A stretch of DNA of 64,000 nucleotides from Motiliproteus sp. MSK22-1 (GCF_001968815.1 NZ_MIEQ01000025.1:59548-123547), one strand, 5' to 3'; shown: positions 35,433 through 46,781, counted from the stretch's first letter. The notes: generated by a model from the letters alone, not told the origin. A program made the numbers and translations.

Positions 35433-36734
35433 TTATTGCAAGTACGGAGACCAAGCAGGCTCGCGCACATCGCCAAATTTCGCGGGCAAGCGAAACCTAA
35501 CTCTTCCGTCAATCGAAACAGCTCCTAATACACCGCGTGTCCCATCCTGGGTCGCGTAAATGACCATACTGCCGTTTGGTGCAATACTCGGTGATTCATC
35601 TAAATAGGTCTCTGTAAGCACATCCAGACGACCGGTCTTAAGATCTTGAACTGCAATGTGAAAAACCCCGTTAGAGCGATGAACCATAACCAGATGACGG
35701 CCATCATAGGTCAATCCGCCACGGGCGTTATAGTCCCCTTCAAAAGTCAGTCGCTCAATCCAGTTATTGCTTAGATCGATACTATAAATCTGGGGCTTAC
35801 CACCACGATTGGAAGTAAATATGATAGAACCTCCATCAGAGGACCAGCTTGGCTCGGTATCGATACCATAATGGCGTGTCAGACGTCTGAGGTTTCGGGT
35901 CGCAATATCAATGATATAGATCTCTGGATTACCATCCTTGGAAAGCGTTATCGCCAACCGCTTACCATCGGGAGACCATGCAGGCGCTCCATTCAAACCT
36001 CTAAATGCAGTAATTCGTTGCCGTTGGCCAGTAGCCACATTTTGAATAAATATTGAAGGCCGCCCGGTTTCGAAGGAAACATAAGCCAGATTTTTTCCAT
36101 CTCTTGACCAGGAAGGAGAAAGAATGGGCTCTCTGGACTCAAGAATCGTCTGCGCATTAGCCCCATCCGCATCAGCCTTTTGCAACCGGTAATTATAGCG
36201 ATCCTTAGAGACTTTGCTGGCTGTAACGTAAACTATCTCAGTGGCAAAAGCCCCTTTAATTCCGGTCAACTTTTCATACACCACATCACTGACCCGATGA
36301 GCCAAACGCCGCAGATCTTTTTTCGCACCACCAAAAAAACCTCCGGCTATACGCTGTTCTTCGATCACGTTAAACAGTTCGTACTCAACCCGATACCCAT
36401 TAGAGGCAGGATCAGGAAGCACTTTGCCGATAAGTAAGTATTCCAACCCACCCAGTCGCCAATCCCGAAAATACACATCGCCTCCCTGTGATGGGAAACT
36501 CAACATGTTTTCTCTTTCCATTAAAGAAAACAAGCCGCTTCTGTAGAGATCATCACTAACAATCTCCGCCACATCAACGGGCAGCCCTTGTATACCTTCC
36601 CAACCGAAAGGAACCACAGCTACCGGCACGGGGTTATCGGCCCCCTGGGTAACCTCAAATGTCAATTCAGCCCTCGTCAGTATTGAAACCAATAGCAAGC
36701 TACAGAACAACCAAGTTTGCAGTAGACGTATCAC
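35433..36734 (-). CDS. tolB: Tol-Pal system beta-propeller protein TolB
   Basis: Periplasmic protein, 433 residues: signal peptide ending around LTRA, an N-terminal alpha/beta domain ([12 protein letters not shown]), and a six-blade propeller visible as repeated [45 protein letters not shown] segments. Its ATG overlaps the tolA stop by 4 bp, so translation is coupled. Confidence 0.96.
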   Translation of the reverse strand: MIRLLQTWLFCSLLLVSILTRAELTFEVTQGADNPVPVAVVPFGWEGIQGLPVDVAEIVSDDLYRSGLFSLMERENMLSFPSQGGDVYFRDWRLGGLEYLLIGKVLPDPASNGYRVEYELFNVIEEQRIAGGFFGGAKKDLRRLAHRVSDVVYEKLTGIKGAFATEIVYVTASKVSKDRYNYRLQKADADGANAQTILESREPILSPSWSRDGKNLAYVSFETGRPSIFIQNVATGQRQRITAFRGLNGAPAWSPDGKRLAITLSKDGNPEIYIIDIATRNLRRLTRHYGIDTEPSWSSDGGSIIFTSNRGGKPQIYSIDLSNNWIERLTFEGDYNARGGLTYDGRHLVMVHRSNGVFHIAVQDLKTGRLDVLTETYLDESPSIAPNGSMVIYATQDGTRGVLGAVSIDGRVRFRLPAKFGDVREPAWSPYLQ

Positions 36735-37717
36735 AGACGTAGATCCTCTGGTCTAAAAATCATGTTAAATTCCCGAAGGTTTCGATCAAATGTTATGGGG
36801 TCAATTCCCTGAAGCTCGGGAAAACTCTCCGACTTCCAAACAGCATTTACAGCACTTCGATCAAAAGCCGCATCACCACTACTTTTATACATATATGCAT
36901 CATCAACCTCGCCCGTAGGTAACAGTCGTATCTTTACCTCAACTTGCATGCCATTTCTGGCCGACGGAGGCCTGGACCAGTTTGAAGAAACCACGCGCAC
37001 AATAAGCGATCGGGCACTTTCCACAATCTGCCCTTCATTTGCCAATCGCTGCCGCTCGGCTTCAAGTCTTTCAGACTCCTCTCTGGCCGCAGCCTGAGCA
37101 AGAGCCTCCTCACGCTGTTTCTGGGCTAATATTTCCTGTTGCCGCTTGCGCTCGGCCGCCTGTTTACGTTTCTGCTCTTCAGCTGCCTTACGCTTTGCCA
37201 GCTCTTGCTGCTTTTTCTTTTTTTCTTCTGCAGTCCTCTTCTGTTTTTCTGCTTCTGCTTTCTTCTTCTCTTCTGCTTTCTTTTTAGCAAGTGCTATTTG
37301 CTTTTCTTTAGCTTTCTGCTGATCAGCCTTCTTTTGCGCATCAGCTTTTTGTTTCTTCTCGGCTGCCGCCTTCGCCAGTTGTTTTTCCTTTGCTTTCTGC
37401 TTATTCAGCTTGTCCTGACGAACTTTAGCCTCCTGCTTTTTCTTTTGCTCGGCTTTTCGTTTGGCATCTTCCTTACGCTTCTTTTCAGCCTTACGTTTTG
37501 CCTCCGCTTTTTTTGTTTCCTGCTTACGCTTAAGCTCTTCACCTTTTTTCTCTTTAGCGGCATTCGCCGCTTTAAGATCGATCAACTCTGCCTTGACGTG
37601 CTGGAACGCTTGCACTGGATGAGTACGTTCTCGCTCAAACCAGGTTGTCGAAGCCATATATATGAGCACGCCATGCATACTGACAGCAAGCACAGCAGGT
37701 ACTATATAGGAGCGCAT
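36731..37717 (-). CDS. tolA: Tol-Pal system protein TolA
   Basis: Inner-membrane protein spanning the periplasm. One N-terminal helix ([20 protein letters not shown]), a long Lys/Ala/Glu-rich helical domain II (residues about 50-235, strongly biased codons and low complexity), and a C-terminal domain III ([27 protein letters not shown]) that binds TolB and is exploited by colicins and phage. ATG 37717 preferred over TTG 37726. 328 residues. It lies 18 bp after tolR. Confidence 0.93.
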   Translation of the reverse strand: MRSYIVPAVLAVSMHGVLIYMASTTWFERERTHPVQAFQHVKAELIDLKAANAAKEKKGEELKRKQETKKAEAKRKAEKKRKEDAKRKAEQKKKQEAKVRQDKLNKQKAKEKQLAKAAAEKKQKADAQKKADQQKAKEKQIALAKKKAEEKKKAEAEKQKRTAEEKKKKQQELAKRKAAEEQKRKQAAERKRQQEILAQKQREEALAQAAAREESERLEAERQRLANEGQIVESARSLIVRVVSSNWSRPPSARNGMQVEVKIRLLPTGEVDDAYMYKSSGDAAFDRSAVNAVWKSESFPELQGIDPITFDRNLREFNMIFRPEDLRL

Positions 37718-37735
37718 TTCAGCCAATTCCGCCCC

Positions 37736-38158
37736 CTATTCCGTAACCAAACCAACACTTGGAGCGCCAGACTGACGCAACACCACCATAAGCTCCACAA
37801 CCCGCTCATAATTGACACTTTTATCGCCGCGCACTAACACCAGCTTCTGCGGGTTAGTGTTTAATATTTTCGAAACTCGACTTCCGACATCATCCAGAGA
37901 AACAGCTTGCTTAGGATCACCACCGACATCAATAAAATATTCACCGCTAGCGGTGACCGAAACGATTAACGGCTCTTGATCACGATTATCCACGGGTTCA
38001 GCGCCTACTTTAGGCAACTCAACATCAACCCCCTGAGTCAGCATGGGCGCAGTAATCATAAAAATCACCAACAAAACCATCATTACATCGATATAGGGGA
38101 CAACATTGATTTCTGCATTCAATTTGCGGCGATTCTTACGACGACGAATCATTGGCAT
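37736..38158 (-). CDS. tolR: Tol-Pal system protein TolR
   Basis: ExbD-family inner-membrane protein: a basic N-terminus (RRRKNRRKLNAEIN), one span with the conserved aspartate in VVPYIDVMMVLLVIFMITAP, and a periplasmic domain ending VGLVTE. It forms the proton-driven motor with TolQ. 140 residues, 44 bp after tolQ. Confidence 0.95.
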   Translation of the reverse strand: MPMIRRRKNRRKLNAEINVVPYIDVMMVLLVIFMITAPMLTQGVDVELPKVGAEPVDNRDQEPLIVSVTASGEYFIDVGGDPKQAVSLDDVGSRVSKILNTNPQKLVLVRGDKSVNYERVVELMVVLRQSGAPSVGLVTE

Positions 38159-38202
38159 TCAGACTCTACTAAGCGACAAGTTCAAATTCGGCTTTTATCA
38201 AA

Positions 38203-38877
38203 TCAGGCGTGTACACGACGATGCAGAATACTGGAAAACTCCTCTGCAAAGGTCTCATAGCTACTCATCAAGGATTCAACACGGGAAGAAAAGCGGTTAT
38301 AGGCAATAACAGCAGGGATCGCAGCAAATAGTCCAATGGCGGTGGCTATCAGCGCTTCTGATATTCCGGGAGCCACACTGGCCAAAGTGGCCTGATGAAC
38401 ATTTGCTAACCCCCTGAAGGAGTTCATAATTCCCCAGACTGTTCCAAACAAACCAACATAAGGGCTGGTGGAACCCACGGTCGCAAGAAACGCCAGATGT
38501 GTATCCAGTTTTTCCTCTTCACGCGCCAAAGCAACCCTCATCGCACGCTGAACCCCTTCCATTACTGCTTCAGGATCAGCATCTGTTTGTTGCCTTAAGC
38601 GAGTAAACTCCTTAATTCCAGAACGAAATATATTCTCCAGCGCACAGTTAGGGTTTGGATTAACGTTAACTTCACGAAATAGCTGACTTAGATCAACCCC
38701 GGACCAAAACCGTTCTTCAAACAAAACCAGACTTCGCTTTGCAGAGGCTATAAATTTGCGTCGCTGAAGAATCATCACCCAGGACAAAATTGAAGCAGCA
38801 AGCAGGCTCAACATGACTAACTGCACTACCAGACTGGCGTTTACAACCAGACTCCAGAGAGACATTTTTTCAACCAC
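38203..38877 (-). CDS. tolQ: Tol-Pal system proton channel TolQ
   Basis: ExbB/MotA-family protein with three spans, 224 residues. The conserved pore segments are visible: FLATVGSTSPYVGLFGTVWGIM and APGISEALIATAIGLFAAIPAVIAYN. Start taken at GTG 38877, which aligns the length before the first helix with E. coli TolQ; an ATG four codons inside is the alternative. First of the tol operon proper, 59 bp after ybgC. Confidence 0.95.
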   Translation of the reverse strand: MVEKMSLWSLVVNASLVVQLVMLSLLAASILSWVMILQRRKFIASAKRSLVLFEERFWSGVDLSQLFREVNVNPNPNCALENIFRSGIKEFTRLRQQTDADPEAVMEGVQRAMRVALAREEEKLDTHLAFLATVGSTSPYVGLFGTVWGIMNSFRGLANVHQATLASVAPGISEALIATAIGLFAAIPAVIAYNRFSSRVESLMSSYETFAEEFSSILHRRVHA

Positions 38878-38936
38878 GGAGAGTATTCCTTTTCCAAATT
38901 ATGTTCTGTTAATTCAGCTTGCTGGCAAGCTATCGC

Positions 38937-39347
38937 CTATTTTTTCAGATAAGATTCTAACGCTTTCTTCAAGGGTTTTGGCAATCTCACTGGTTTAATC
39001 GTGTCCGCATTGACAGAAGCAATCTTCACTTGCGCAAAACAGGTAACCTGCCGGTCACCTATCCGCCGAACCCTCTGTTCAAACGATATGGCCACCGGTG
39101 AAAGAGCTTCGATCACCGTTTCCACCTGAAGTTCATCATCCAGGTAACTTGGTTGCAAATATTTACAAGTTGCACTGTGAACAACAAATATAAGCCCGCA
39201 ACTTTTTAACGAGGCTTGCTCAAAACCCAATTCCCGCAGCAACTCAGTACGGGCACGCTCCATGAATTTCAGATAGTTGACATAATAGACAATCCCACCT
39301 GTATCAGTGTCTTCCATATATACTCGAAGCGGGAATAAGTGTTCCAT
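38937..39347 (-). CDS. ybgC: Tol-Pal associated acyl-CoA thioesterase YbgC
   Basis: Cytoplasmic hot-dog-fold thioesterase of 136 residues. VYMEDTDTGGIVYYVNYLKFMERAR holds the catalytic aspartate and the 4HBT-type signature; GF---S--GLIFVVHSATCKYLQPSYLDD follows. It starts one base after the ruvB stop region (adjacent genes), joining ruvCAB and tol in one direction. Confidence 0.94.
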   Translation of the reverse strand: MEHLFPLRVYMEDTDTGGIVYYVNYLKFMERARTELLRELGFEQASLKSCGLIFVVHSATCKYLQPSYLDDELQVETVIEALSPVAISFEQRVRRIGDRQVTCFAQVKIASVNADTIKPVRLPKPLKKALESYLKK

Positions 39348-40388
39348 CTATCCGTCTGATTTCTGAGACCTGTCAGTCCCGGAAACCTTACCACCCATAC
39401 CAAAATGATCATAGGCAAGATTCGTTAAAGTACGCCCCCGCGGGGTTCGCATAATATAGCCCTGTTGAATAAGATAGGGCTCCAGCACATCTTCGATCGT
39501 ATCACGCTCTTCAGAAATAGCCGCAGCCAGGCTATCCACTCCGACCGGACCACCATCGAACTTTTCAATCATAGCCATCAACAGCCTGCGATCCATATGA
39601 TCAAATCCACAGCTATCCACATTGAGCATATCCAGAGCCTGGTCAGCCATCGCACCGGTAATAACACCATCGCCTCGAACTTCTGCGAAATCACGACTTC
39701 TGCGAAGAAGACGATTGGCGATACGAGGAGTCCCGCGAGATCGTTTCGCCACTTCTCGTGCTCCAGTCTGATCTATTCTGACAGAAGAAAGTTCCGCTGA
39801 GCGCTGCACAATGCTGGTTAAATCTTCAACATTATAAAACTCCAGACGCTGCACAATACCAAACCGGTCTCTCAGGGGCGAAGTTAGCAACCCAGCCCGA
39901 GTGGTGGCACCTACAAGCGTAAAAGGCGGTAAATCCAGCTTAATGGATCTGGCAGCGGGGCCTTCACCTATCATAATATCAAGCTGATAATCTTCCATTG
40001 CCGGATAAAGGACCTCCTCAACGGCCGGGTTTAATCGATGAATTTCGTCAATGAAAAGAACATCTCCAGCTTCCAGATTGGTGAGCATTGCCGCTAAATC
40101 CCCGGCCTTTTCCATCACCGGACCCGATGTGGTTTTGAGATCGACGTTCATTTCATTGGCGATTATGTGAGCAAGGGTGGTTTTGCCTAAACCAGGAGGA
40201 CCAAATATCAACGTATGATCAAGAGCCTCTTTCCGGTTTTTAGCAGCCTGGATGAAAATGTCCATCTGCTCGCGGACTACTTGCTGCCCAACATAATCTG
40301 ACAATACCTTTGGGCGGATAGCCCTGTCCTGCACTTCCTCGACCCGCGTAGCAGGGGATGGAGCAATGAAACGATCCTCTTCTAACAT
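39348..40388 (-). CDS. ruvB: Holliday junction branch migration ATPase RuvB
   Basis: AAA+ motor of RuvAB, 346 residues. Walker [14 protein letters not shown], Walker [13 protein letters not shown], sensor 1 GATTRAG, arginine-finger region LRDRFG, and the C-terminal winged helix with RTPRGR. Acts with RuvA to move Holliday junctions. Stop abuts the ybgC start. Confidence 0.97.
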   Translation of the reverse strand: MLEEDRFIAPSPATRVEEVQDRAIRPKVLSDYVGQQVVREQMDIFIQAAKNRKEALDHTLIFGPPGLGKTTLAHIIANEMNVDLKTTSGPVMEKAGDLAAMLTNLEAGDVLFIDEIHRLNPAVEEVLYPAMEDYQLDIMIGEGPAARSIKLDLPPFTLVGATTRAGLLTSPLRDRFGIVQRLEFYNVEDLTSIVQRSAELSSVRIDQTGAREVAKRSRGTPRIANRLLRRSRDFAEVRGDGVITGAMADQALDMLNVDSCGFDHMDRRLLMAMIEKFDGGPVGVDSLAAAISEERDTIEDVLEPYLIQQGYIMRTPRGRTLTNLAYDHFGMGGKVSGTDRSQKSDG

Positions 40389-40539
40389 AAAAATCTCACT
40401 ACCGACTCCAGTTCAGACCCCAATCATACTTCCAAGTGGTTCCGAAACAACAACACTACTTAATATCTTTGGACGGAACCTTTATGCCTTGTTTCTTTAC
40501 AGCGCCAGAACAACAGACATAAAGCCTCAAACAACACTC

Positions 40540-41160
40540 TTACAGCATCCCTTTTAGCGCATGACGTATCAACTCTTCCGCTTTTACCCGGCCCAGAGAT
40601 TTAACCGCCTGGGCAACCGCTTTGGTCGCCTGAACGGGCTTGTAGCCTAAAGCGATAAGCGCACTTTCCGCCTCTTCCTGGCCACTATCCAAGCTATGCA
40701 GAGGTGCAGAATCGTCATCAACTGCAGTTAATGCAAATGACGCATCCTTAGGCATCCAGTCTTTAAGCTTGTCCCGCATCTCTACAATCAGCCGCTCTGC
40801 CGTTTTTTTGCCCACGCCGGGCAAACGAACAAGGGCCGCGCTATCGTCGTTAGAGACGCAACGAGCAAACTCATCTGCGTCAATTCCTGAAAGAATTGTC
40901 AGCCCCAGTTTTGGCCCGACACCATTAACTTTAATCAACGTTCTGAACAGCGTGCGCTCTTGACGACTATGAAAGCCATACAACAATTGCGCGTCTTCAC
41001 GCACCACAAAGTGAGTATATAAATCGACCGCCTTTCCAAGCTCGGGCAATCGATAAAATGTGCTCATGGGCGCCTCTATTTCGTACCCTACACCCTGAAC
41101 ATCCACCACCAGTAATGGAGGTTGCTTTTCCAGCAACTCACCACGTATACGTCCAATCAT
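40540..41160 (-). CDS. ruvA: Holliday junction DNA helicase subunit RuvA
   Basis: Tetrameric junction-binding protein, 206 residues: an OB-fold N-terminus ([20 protein letters not shown]), acidic pin region ([12 protein letters not shown]), two helix-hairpin-helix motifs ([14 protein letters not shown] and [16 protein letters not shown]), a variable linker and the RuvB-binding C-terminal domain. Between ruvC and ruvB, gaps 65 and 151 bp. Confidence 0.96.
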   Translation of the reverse strand: MIGRIRGELLEKQPPLLVVDVQGVGYEIEAPMSTFYRLPELGKAVDLYTHFVVREDAQLLYGFHSRQERTLFRTLIKVNGVGPKLGLTILSGIDADEFARCVSNDDSAALVRLPGVGKKTAERLIVEMRDKLKDWMPKDASFALTAVDDDSAPLHSLDSGQEEAESALIALGYKPVQATKAVAQAVKSLGRVKAEELIRHALKGML

Positions 41161-41225
41161 TACTAACCTTACCTCTAAAAAGAAAGGGAATCACAAACCG
41201 GCAGCCGCCTGTGTAGAAGCGTTGT

Positions 41226-41744
41226 CTATCTCAGGCGCCTATTGCCGTTTCTGGTCGCGCCCGTAAGATTAATAAGCCCCTGTCTGGTATTGGCATGACA
41301 AAGTGCAATCGCCAACGCATCAGCAGCATCAGCCTGAGGCAGCCCCGGCAGCCGGAGTAATGACCGGACCATGTGCTGGACCTGAACCTTATCGGCTCCC
41401 CCATTCCCGACAACCGCCTGCTTCACCGCTCTTGCCGCATACTCTGCTACCGGTAATTTTTGTGACACCCCAGCAACAATTGCAGCCCCTCTTGCCTGCC
41501 CGAGCTTCAATGCTGAGTCAGCATTTCTAGCCATAAAAACCTGCTCAATGGCCATTTCTTGAGGGCAATATAGCTTTATGACTTCAAGCACGCCTTCAAA
41601 CACCTGCTGCAAGCGATCAGGCAAGTGATCACCCTTAATGCGAATGCACCCGCTAGCAATATACTCAGTACTGCTGCCAACTGTATTGATCACCCCATAA
41701 CCGGTTATTCGAGAACCAGGATCAATACCTAAAATCAGTGTCAT
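41226..41744 (-). CDS. ruvC: Holliday junction resolvase RuvC
   Basis: RNase H-fold endonuclease of 172 residues that cleaves Holliday junctions. Catalytic acids are visible in GIDPGSR (Asp8), MAIEQVFMA (Glu), and [11 protein letters not shown] (two Asp). First gene of ruvC-A-B; the usual upstream yebC is absent, its place taken by the ppiD block, with a strong terminator between. Confidence 0.96.
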   Translation of the reverse strand: MTLILGIDPGSRITGYGVINTVGSSTEYIASGCIRIKGDHLPDRLQQVFEGVLEVIKLYCPQEMAIEQVFMARNADSALKLGQARGAAIVAGVSQKLPVAEYAARAVKQAVVGNGGADKVQVQHMVRSLLRLPGLPQADAADALAIALCHANTRQGLINLTGATRNGNRRLR

Positions 41745-41763
41745 TAGAATCCTATTGACATAA

Positions 41764-41786
41764 AAAAAGGGGGAGGCCCCCCTTTT
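41764..41786 (-). terminator. strong Rho-independent terminator between ppiD and ruvC
   Basis: On the minus strand a GC stem (GGGGG/CCCCC with flanking A-T pairs) and a 3-4-nt loop is followed by a run of seven T. It is 72 nt after the ppiD stop and 19 nt before the ruvC start, marking a transcription boundary between two syntenic blocks. Confidence 0.88.
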
Positions 41787-41857
41787 ATTAATGCATGTAT
41801 CAGGAAGCTATTCTTCAACTAAAAAAAACAACTTCACAAAGCCCTAAAATCAAACAA

Positions 41858-43738
41858 CTAAAGCTGTTCAATATCAGCTTTAGCCTTCAGGTTTTCAACA
41901 AGATCACGATATTCAGTCTGACCAAGCCGGTTCGCCAAAAAGCCTTCCAATCCCTTACGTTGGGTATCGTCCAGCGTATCTTCAGCAGCACCAACTGCTT
42001 CCAGCGCCAGCACGGCTGCGCTGCCACTATCAAGAGTGATCACTTTATACGAAATCTCACCCTCAGATGGCTGAGGCATCTTAAACACTTCTGTAATCAC
42101 CTCTCTTGCTACTGATTCCGCAGCACGCCCCTGAGCCTGGTATTTTTTCCAGCTATAGTCTTCTTCGACTGACTCAAGCCCGGAAGACTTCGCTTTAGCT
42201 ACCAATTCGGCGGCCTTTGCAGTTACTTTCTCAGTGGCCAACTGACGCTTCAAATCAACTTCAATCTGGTCTTTTACTTCCTCAAACTCCTGAATTCGCG
42301 CGGGTTTGTGCTCTTTCAAATGAAGCACCAGAATACGATCCGCGTCCAATTCAATCAACTCACTATTTTCGCCATTATTCAGCACATCCTCAGAAAAAGC
42401 GGCGGCTAAAAATCTGGGGGCCTGTTCCAGTGCGGAAGCCCCGCCATCACGACCGAAGAAATCCGTGCTTGTAATATCAAGCCCCAGAACCTCTGATGCT
42501 TCCAGTAGATCCGATGCAGAGAAGCGAAGATCATCCAATTCTTCAGACTTGGCCACAAATAATGACTCAGCTTTTTGCAGCCTCTGCTCTCGTGCCAACT
42601 GCTCTCTGACCTCATCAAAAGCAGGAGCAGACATTGTTTCAATATTCGTCAGTTTAATCAGATGATAGCCAAAATCAGTTCTTACAGGCTCAGATATCTG
42701 TCCTTTTTCCAAGGAAAACAAGGCCTCTTCAAACTCAGGAACCATGACTCCTTTCTCTACAACCCCCAGATTCCCACCTTCGGCAGCAGATCCAGGATCG
42801 TCTGAATTTTCTTGGGCCACTTCGGCAAAATCTTTGCCGTCATCAATCTGCTTCATCAACTCCAACGCCAACTTCAGCGCTTCTTCTTCCGTACGCTGAT
42901 CATCGACCGTAACCAGAATATGCGCAGCTTCACGAGCCTCTTCGCTCTCAAAGGTTTGAACCAGAGTTTCATATTGAGACTGCAACTCGGCTTCATCCAC
43001 CTCAATAGTCTCGGCAATAATTTGTTTATTTAATTCAACATAATCAACAGAAACTTGTTCTTCTGATTTGAATTGAGCCTTATTGCTATCGTAATAAGCA
43101 CGAATGGCTTCATCATCAACAATGACGGAGTCAAGAACAGATTCCACATCAATTTCAAGATAACTGAAGTCACGCACCTGCCGGTCCAGACTTGCAACTC
43201 GTTCGACCTCACTTGGCAAAACAAAAGCTGACGAAACAATTGCACTTCTACCTTGGCCAACCGTATTTTCCTTACGCAAATAGTCGCGGTACATCATCGG
43301 AGTCATACCGACGTTACGCAACATTGCTTCGAACTGGTTTCGGTCAAAACGACCGTCAACCTGGAACTCGCGTGTAGCAAGGATAGCTGCATCCAAATAT
43401 TGATCAGAGATGATCAACCCTTGCTCCTCGGCAGCCTGCCTTACCACTTCTTCTTCAATCAAATTACCGACCACGGCGCCTCGCAGCAGGTTATCATCAA
43501 GGAGACTCGGATCGGCATTCTCTCCCATTTGCGCCATCAACTGGCGACGCTGTAAGTCAATACCTTCCTGTATCTGGCGATCACTGATATCCACCCCGTT
43601 TATCGTTACAGGAGCTGCAGGCTGCCCCACCAAACCAATCAAGGAATCCACTCCAAAGAGTGCAAAGGTAATAATAATAAATCCAATGACTATTTTGATA
43701 ACGATGCTCTGGGTGTTATCCCTGAAACTCTGAAGCAT
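41858..43738 (-). CDS. ppiD: periplasmic folding chaperone PpiD
   Basis: Inner-membrane-anchored SurA-like chaperone at the Sec exit. One N-terminal span (IVIKIVIGFIIITFALFGVDSLIG) after MLQSFRDNTQ, a SurA N-like region (residues about 45-170), a parvulin domain (AREAAHILVTVDDQ to FGYHLIKLTNI, residues about 265-360) and a long C-terminal region. ATG 43738 gives 626 residues; the 19 codons open upstream are not family-like. It follows the unusual tRNA at 43820. Confidence 0.95.
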   Translation of the reverse strand: MLQSFRDNTQSIVIKIVIGFIIITFALFGVDSLIGLVGQPAAPVTINGVDISDRQIQEGIDLQRRQLMAQMGENADPSLLDDNLLRGAVVGNLIEEEVVRQAAEEQGLIISDQYLDAAILATREFQVDGRFDRNQFEAMLRNVGMTPMMYRDYLRKENTVGQGRSAIVSSAFVLPSEVERVASLDRQVRDFSYLEIDVESVLDSVIVDDEAIRAYYDSNKAQFKSEEQVSVDYVELNKQIIAETIEVDEAELQSQYETLVQTFESEEAREAAHILVTVDDQRTEEEALKLALELMKQIDDGKDFAEVAQENSDDPGSAAEGGNLGVVEKGVMVPEFEEALFSLEKGQISEPVRTDFGYHLIKLTNIETMSAPAFDEVREQLAREQRLQKAESLFVAKSEELDDLRFSASDLLEASEVLGLDITSTDFFGRDGGASALEQAPRFLAAAFSEDVLNNGENSELIELDADRILVLHLKEHKPARIQEFEEVKDQIEVDLKRQLATEKVTAKAAELVAKAKSSGLESVEEDYSWKKYQAQGRAAESVAREVITEVFKMPQPSEGEISYKVITLDSGSAAVLALEAVGAAEDTLDDTQRKGLEGFLANRLGQTEYRDLVENLKAKADIEQL

Positions 43739-43819
43739 GAAGCCCCCAACTGACGTGTTCTTACAAAGAGAAAATCTTATACAAAAAAAGCGCACTCTTC
43801 AGAATACGCTTTTTCAATC

Positions 43820-43895
43820 TGGCGGAACGGTCGGAATTCGAATCCTCCCCCCCGGCACAACAGGCCGGCATTCTAACCAACTGAACTACCGTTCC
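43820..43895 (-). tRNA. tRNA-Asp-like gene with Asn-type GUU anticodon, probably a pseudo-tRNA
   Basis: A 76-nt cloverleaf with encoded CCA. The acceptor (GGAACGG/CCGTTCC, perfect), D-arm (GTTC/GAAT) and G73 are those of tRNA-Asp, but the anticodon loop is CTGTTGT, anticodon GTT, where tRNA-Asp has CTGTCAC. Position 37 is G, although tRNAs reading AAY codons carry A37. The variable region is four G and the T-stem GAGGA/TCCGA pairs only at its inner three positions. It lies between hupB and ppiD, where Pseudomonas has a normal tRNA-Asp as I recall. An automated tool may call it Asn; decay of a tRNA-Asp copy is more likely. Confidence 0.65.
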
Positions 43896-43952
43896 TGCAT
43901 TTCACAATAACAGCACCAACCGCACACCGTAACTATGAAAACTCAGAAATGC

Positions 43953-44225
43953 TTAGTTAACAGCATCCTTAAGAGCTTTACCCGCTTTAAAACCAGGAAC
44001 ATTTGCTGCTTTGATTTCAATTGGATTGCCAGTCTGAGGGTTACGACCAGTGCGTGCAGCGCGCGCCTTAACTGCAAAAGTACCAAAACCAACAAGCGCA
44101 ACACTGTCTCCATCTTTAAGAGCACCAGTGATAGCATCCAACGCTGCATCCAAGGCACGACCAGCAGATGCCTTGGATAAATCAGCGGAGGCTGCGATAG
44201 CATCAATCAACTCAGATTTATTCAC
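43953..44225 (-). CDS. hupB: DNA-binding protein HU-beta
   Basis: Histone-like nucleoid protein, 90 residues: [18 protein letters not shown], then [21 protein letters not shown], the beta-arm that intercalates in DNA, and [12 protein letters not shown]. 141 bp downstream of lon, the conserved lon-hupB-ppiD order. Confidence 0.97.
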   Translation of the reverse strand: MNKSELIDAIAASADLSKASAGRALDAALDAITGALKDGDSVALVGFGTFAVKARAARTGRNPQTGNPIEIKAANVPGFKAGKALKDAVN

Positions 44226-44366
44226 TTATTTCCCCTTCTAATAAAATACTATTTGTTATGTTCTTAAAATTATTACATGCCCAGTAGTACTAGCCCGAGG
44301 CATTTTATACCAACTTGCAGAAACGACTGTCAAGCAACCAAATCAACTAAATACGCCGCCCAGAGG

Positions 44367-46781
44367 CTAATGAGTACTTAATTGACCCTGAACAGGCTTC
44401 AGCTCTTTCTCTTCATCCTCGACCTTTTTCTCTTCTTCAAGAGCGAGGGGTTCAGGCTGAAACTGTAAAGCGATTTCAAGAACTTCATCAATCCACTTAA
44501 CAGGCTTAATTTCCAGTTCTTCCTTGATATTGTCTGGAATTTCTTTTAAATCGCGCTGATTTTCGTCAGGGATAATGACCGTTTTAATTCCTCCCCTACG
44601 AGCCGCCAGCAGTTTTTCCTTCAACCCACCAATAGGTAAAACCTGGCCTCGAAGTGTAATTTCACCTGTCATTGCCACATCAGAACGGACAGGAATCTCA
44701 GTCAAGGCTGAAACCAGTGCCGTACACATCCCAATCCCCGCACTGGGCCCATCTTTGGGGGTTGCTCCTTCGGGAACATGGATATGAATATCATTACTTT
44801 CATGAAAATCACTCTTAATCCCCAGCGTCGCACAGCGACTACGAACCACCGTAAGAGCCGCCTGAATAGATTCCTGCATCACGTCACCAAGAGAACCGGT
44901 ACGTATCTGACGGCCCTTACCAGGCACGACAGCCGCCTCTATGGTCAACATCTCACCACCGACCTGAGTCCAGGCAAGACCGGTCACCTGACCAACAACA
45001 TCGTTCTCTTCAGCCATACCAAAGTTAAACTTTCTAACTCCACTATAATGTTCCAGCTTGTCTGATTCGATCAGCACCAGATCCTTGTTAGTTTTATCAA
45101 GCGACTTTTCTTTTACGACTCTGCGGAAAATCTTCGCAATCTCGCGCTCCAATCCTCGAACACCAGCTTCACGAGTATAGTATCTGATTAGATCTCTCAC
45201 GCCAGATTCTTCGATAGCAGCTTCATTTTCTTTAAGGCCATTTGTTTTCAGCTGCTTAGGTATCAGATAACGCTCTGCAATCTTAACTTTTTCATCTTCT
45301 GTATACCCGGGAATCCGTATAATTTCCATACGGTCCAACAATGGCCCCGGGATATTCATCGAATTTGAAGTACAGACAAACATGACATCTGAAAGATCGT
45401 AATCCACTTCCAGGTAATGATCATTGAACGTATGATTTTGCTCAGGATCCAACACTTCCAACAGTGCCGAGGCAGGATCTCCCCGATGATCCATACCAAT
45501 CTTATCTATCTCGTCCAGAAGAAACAGCGGATTCTTAACACCAACCTTGGAAATTTTCTGCAACAACTTACCTGGCATGGAACCAATGTAAGTACGACGA
45601 TGGCCACGAATCTCTGCCTCATCCCGGACACCACCCAGTGCCATCCGTACATATTTGCGGTTTGTTGCTCGAGCAATAGATTGCCCCAGAGAGGTCTTAC
45701 CAACACCCGGAGGTCCAACCAGACACAGAACAGGGCCTTTCAGTTTACGAACCCGCTGCTGTACGGCCAAATACTCCAGGATTCGCTCTTTAACTTCCTC
45801 CAATCCATAATGATCAGCCTCAAGAACCTGTTCAGCTGCGCTCAGGTCGTGCCTGACTTTACTGCGCTTTTTCCAGGGGAGGCTAACCATCCAATCGATA
45901 TAGCTGCGGACCACCGTTGCCTCAGCTGACATCGGCGACATCATTTTAAGCTTATTAAACTCGTTAAGCGCCTTTTCTTTAGCGTCTTTAGTCATGCCGG
46001 CATCTTCTATACGAGTCTTAAGCTGCTCAGTCTCGTTAGGCCCATTCTCATCGAGATCACCGATTTCTTTTTGAATCGCTTTCATCTGCTCGTTGAGATA
46101 GTACTCGCGCTGGCTCTTTTCCATCTGTTTCTTGACTCTGCCGCGAATGCGTTTTTCTACATTCACCAGATCAATTTCAGATTCCATAAGCGCCAAAAGA
46201 TATTCTAACCGCTCGCGAGTTTCGGTTTTTTCCAGAATTTTCTGCTTCTCATCAAGCTTAACCGTAATATGAGCAGCGATGGTATCACCCAACCGAGCAG
46301 GATCCTCGATACCAGCCAGAGATGACAATACTTCTGCTGGAATTTTCTTGTTCAATTGAACGTATTGCTCAAACTGAGACAGCACAGTACGAGTGAATAC
46401 CTCACCATCATCGCCCAGACCGGTTATCTCAAGCTCCGAACACTCTGCCATCCACCCATCATCGTCTTCGACCAAAGACTCGATACGAGCGCGATAAGCA
46501 CCTTCCACCAGCACTTTCACTGTCCCGTCGGGCAACCGCAACAGCTGCAGGATATTAGCGACGGTTCCTACTTCAAAGATATCTTCCGAGGATGGCTCAT
46601 CTACCGAAGCATTCTTCTGTGCAACCAGAAGAATTTCCTTACCTTGCTCCATCGCAAACTCAAGAGCCTGAATTGATTTCTCACGGCCAACAAACAGCGG
46701 AATAACCATGTGAGGATAGACCACCACATCTCGTAATGGCAGAAGTGGCAACTGAATGGTTTTTTTAATGTCTTGCTCCAT
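44367..46781 (-). CDS. lon: ATP-dependent protease Lon
   Basis: Cytoplasmic AAA+ serine protease degrading misfolded and regulatory proteins. N-terminal substrate domain ([15 protein letters not shown]), Walker [12 protein letters not shown], Walker [12 protein letters not shown], and the protease domain with catalytic serine in [12 protein letters not shown] and lysine in [13 protein letters not shown] 46781 has AGAGG at good spacing; an upstream ATG at 46802 is less likely. 804 residues. Confidence 0.97.
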   Translation of the reverse strand: MEQDIKKTIQLPLLPLRDVVVYPHMVIPLFVGREKSIQALEFAMEQGKEILLVAQKNASVDEPSSEDIFEVGTVANILQLLRLPDGTVKVLVEGAYRARIESLVEDDDGWMAECSELEITGLGDDGEVFTRTVLSQFEQYVQLNKKIPAEVLSSLAGIEDPARLGDTIAAHITVKLDEKQKILEKTETRERLEYLLALMESEIDLVNVEKRIRGRVKKQMEKSQREYYLNEQMKAIQKEIGDLDENGPNETEQLKTRIEDAGMTKDAKEKALNEFNKLKMMSPMSAEATVVRSYIDWMVSLPWKKRSKVRHDLSAAEQVLEADHYGLEEVKERILEYLAVQQRVRKLKGPVLCLVGPPGVGKTSLGQSIARATNRKYVRMALGGVRDEAEIRGHRRTYIGSMPGKLLQKISKVGVKNPLFLLDEIDKIGMDHRGDPASALLEVLDPEQNHTFNDHYLEVDYDLSDVMFVCTSNSMNIPGPLLDRMEIIRIPGYTEDEKVKIAERYLIPKQLKTNGLKENEAAIEESGVRDLIRYYTREAGVRGLEREIAKIFRRVVKEKSLDKTNKDLVLIESDKLEHYSGVRKFNFGMAEENDVVGQVTGLAWTQVGGEMLTIEAAVVPGKGRQIRTGSLGDVMQESIQAALTVVRSRCATLGIKSDFHESNDIHIHVPEGATPKDGPSAGIGMCTALVSALTEIPVRSDVAMTGEITLRGQVLPIGGLKEKLLAARRGGIKTVIIPDENQRDLKEIPDNIKEELEIKPVKWIDEVLEIALQFQPEPLALEEEKKVEDEEKELKPVQGQLSTH

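Noticed and set aside
37139..37837. 232-residue Leu/Phe-rich plus-strand frame
   Set aside because: Antisense of the Lys/Ala-rich coding region of tolA, which leaves the opposite strand free of stops.
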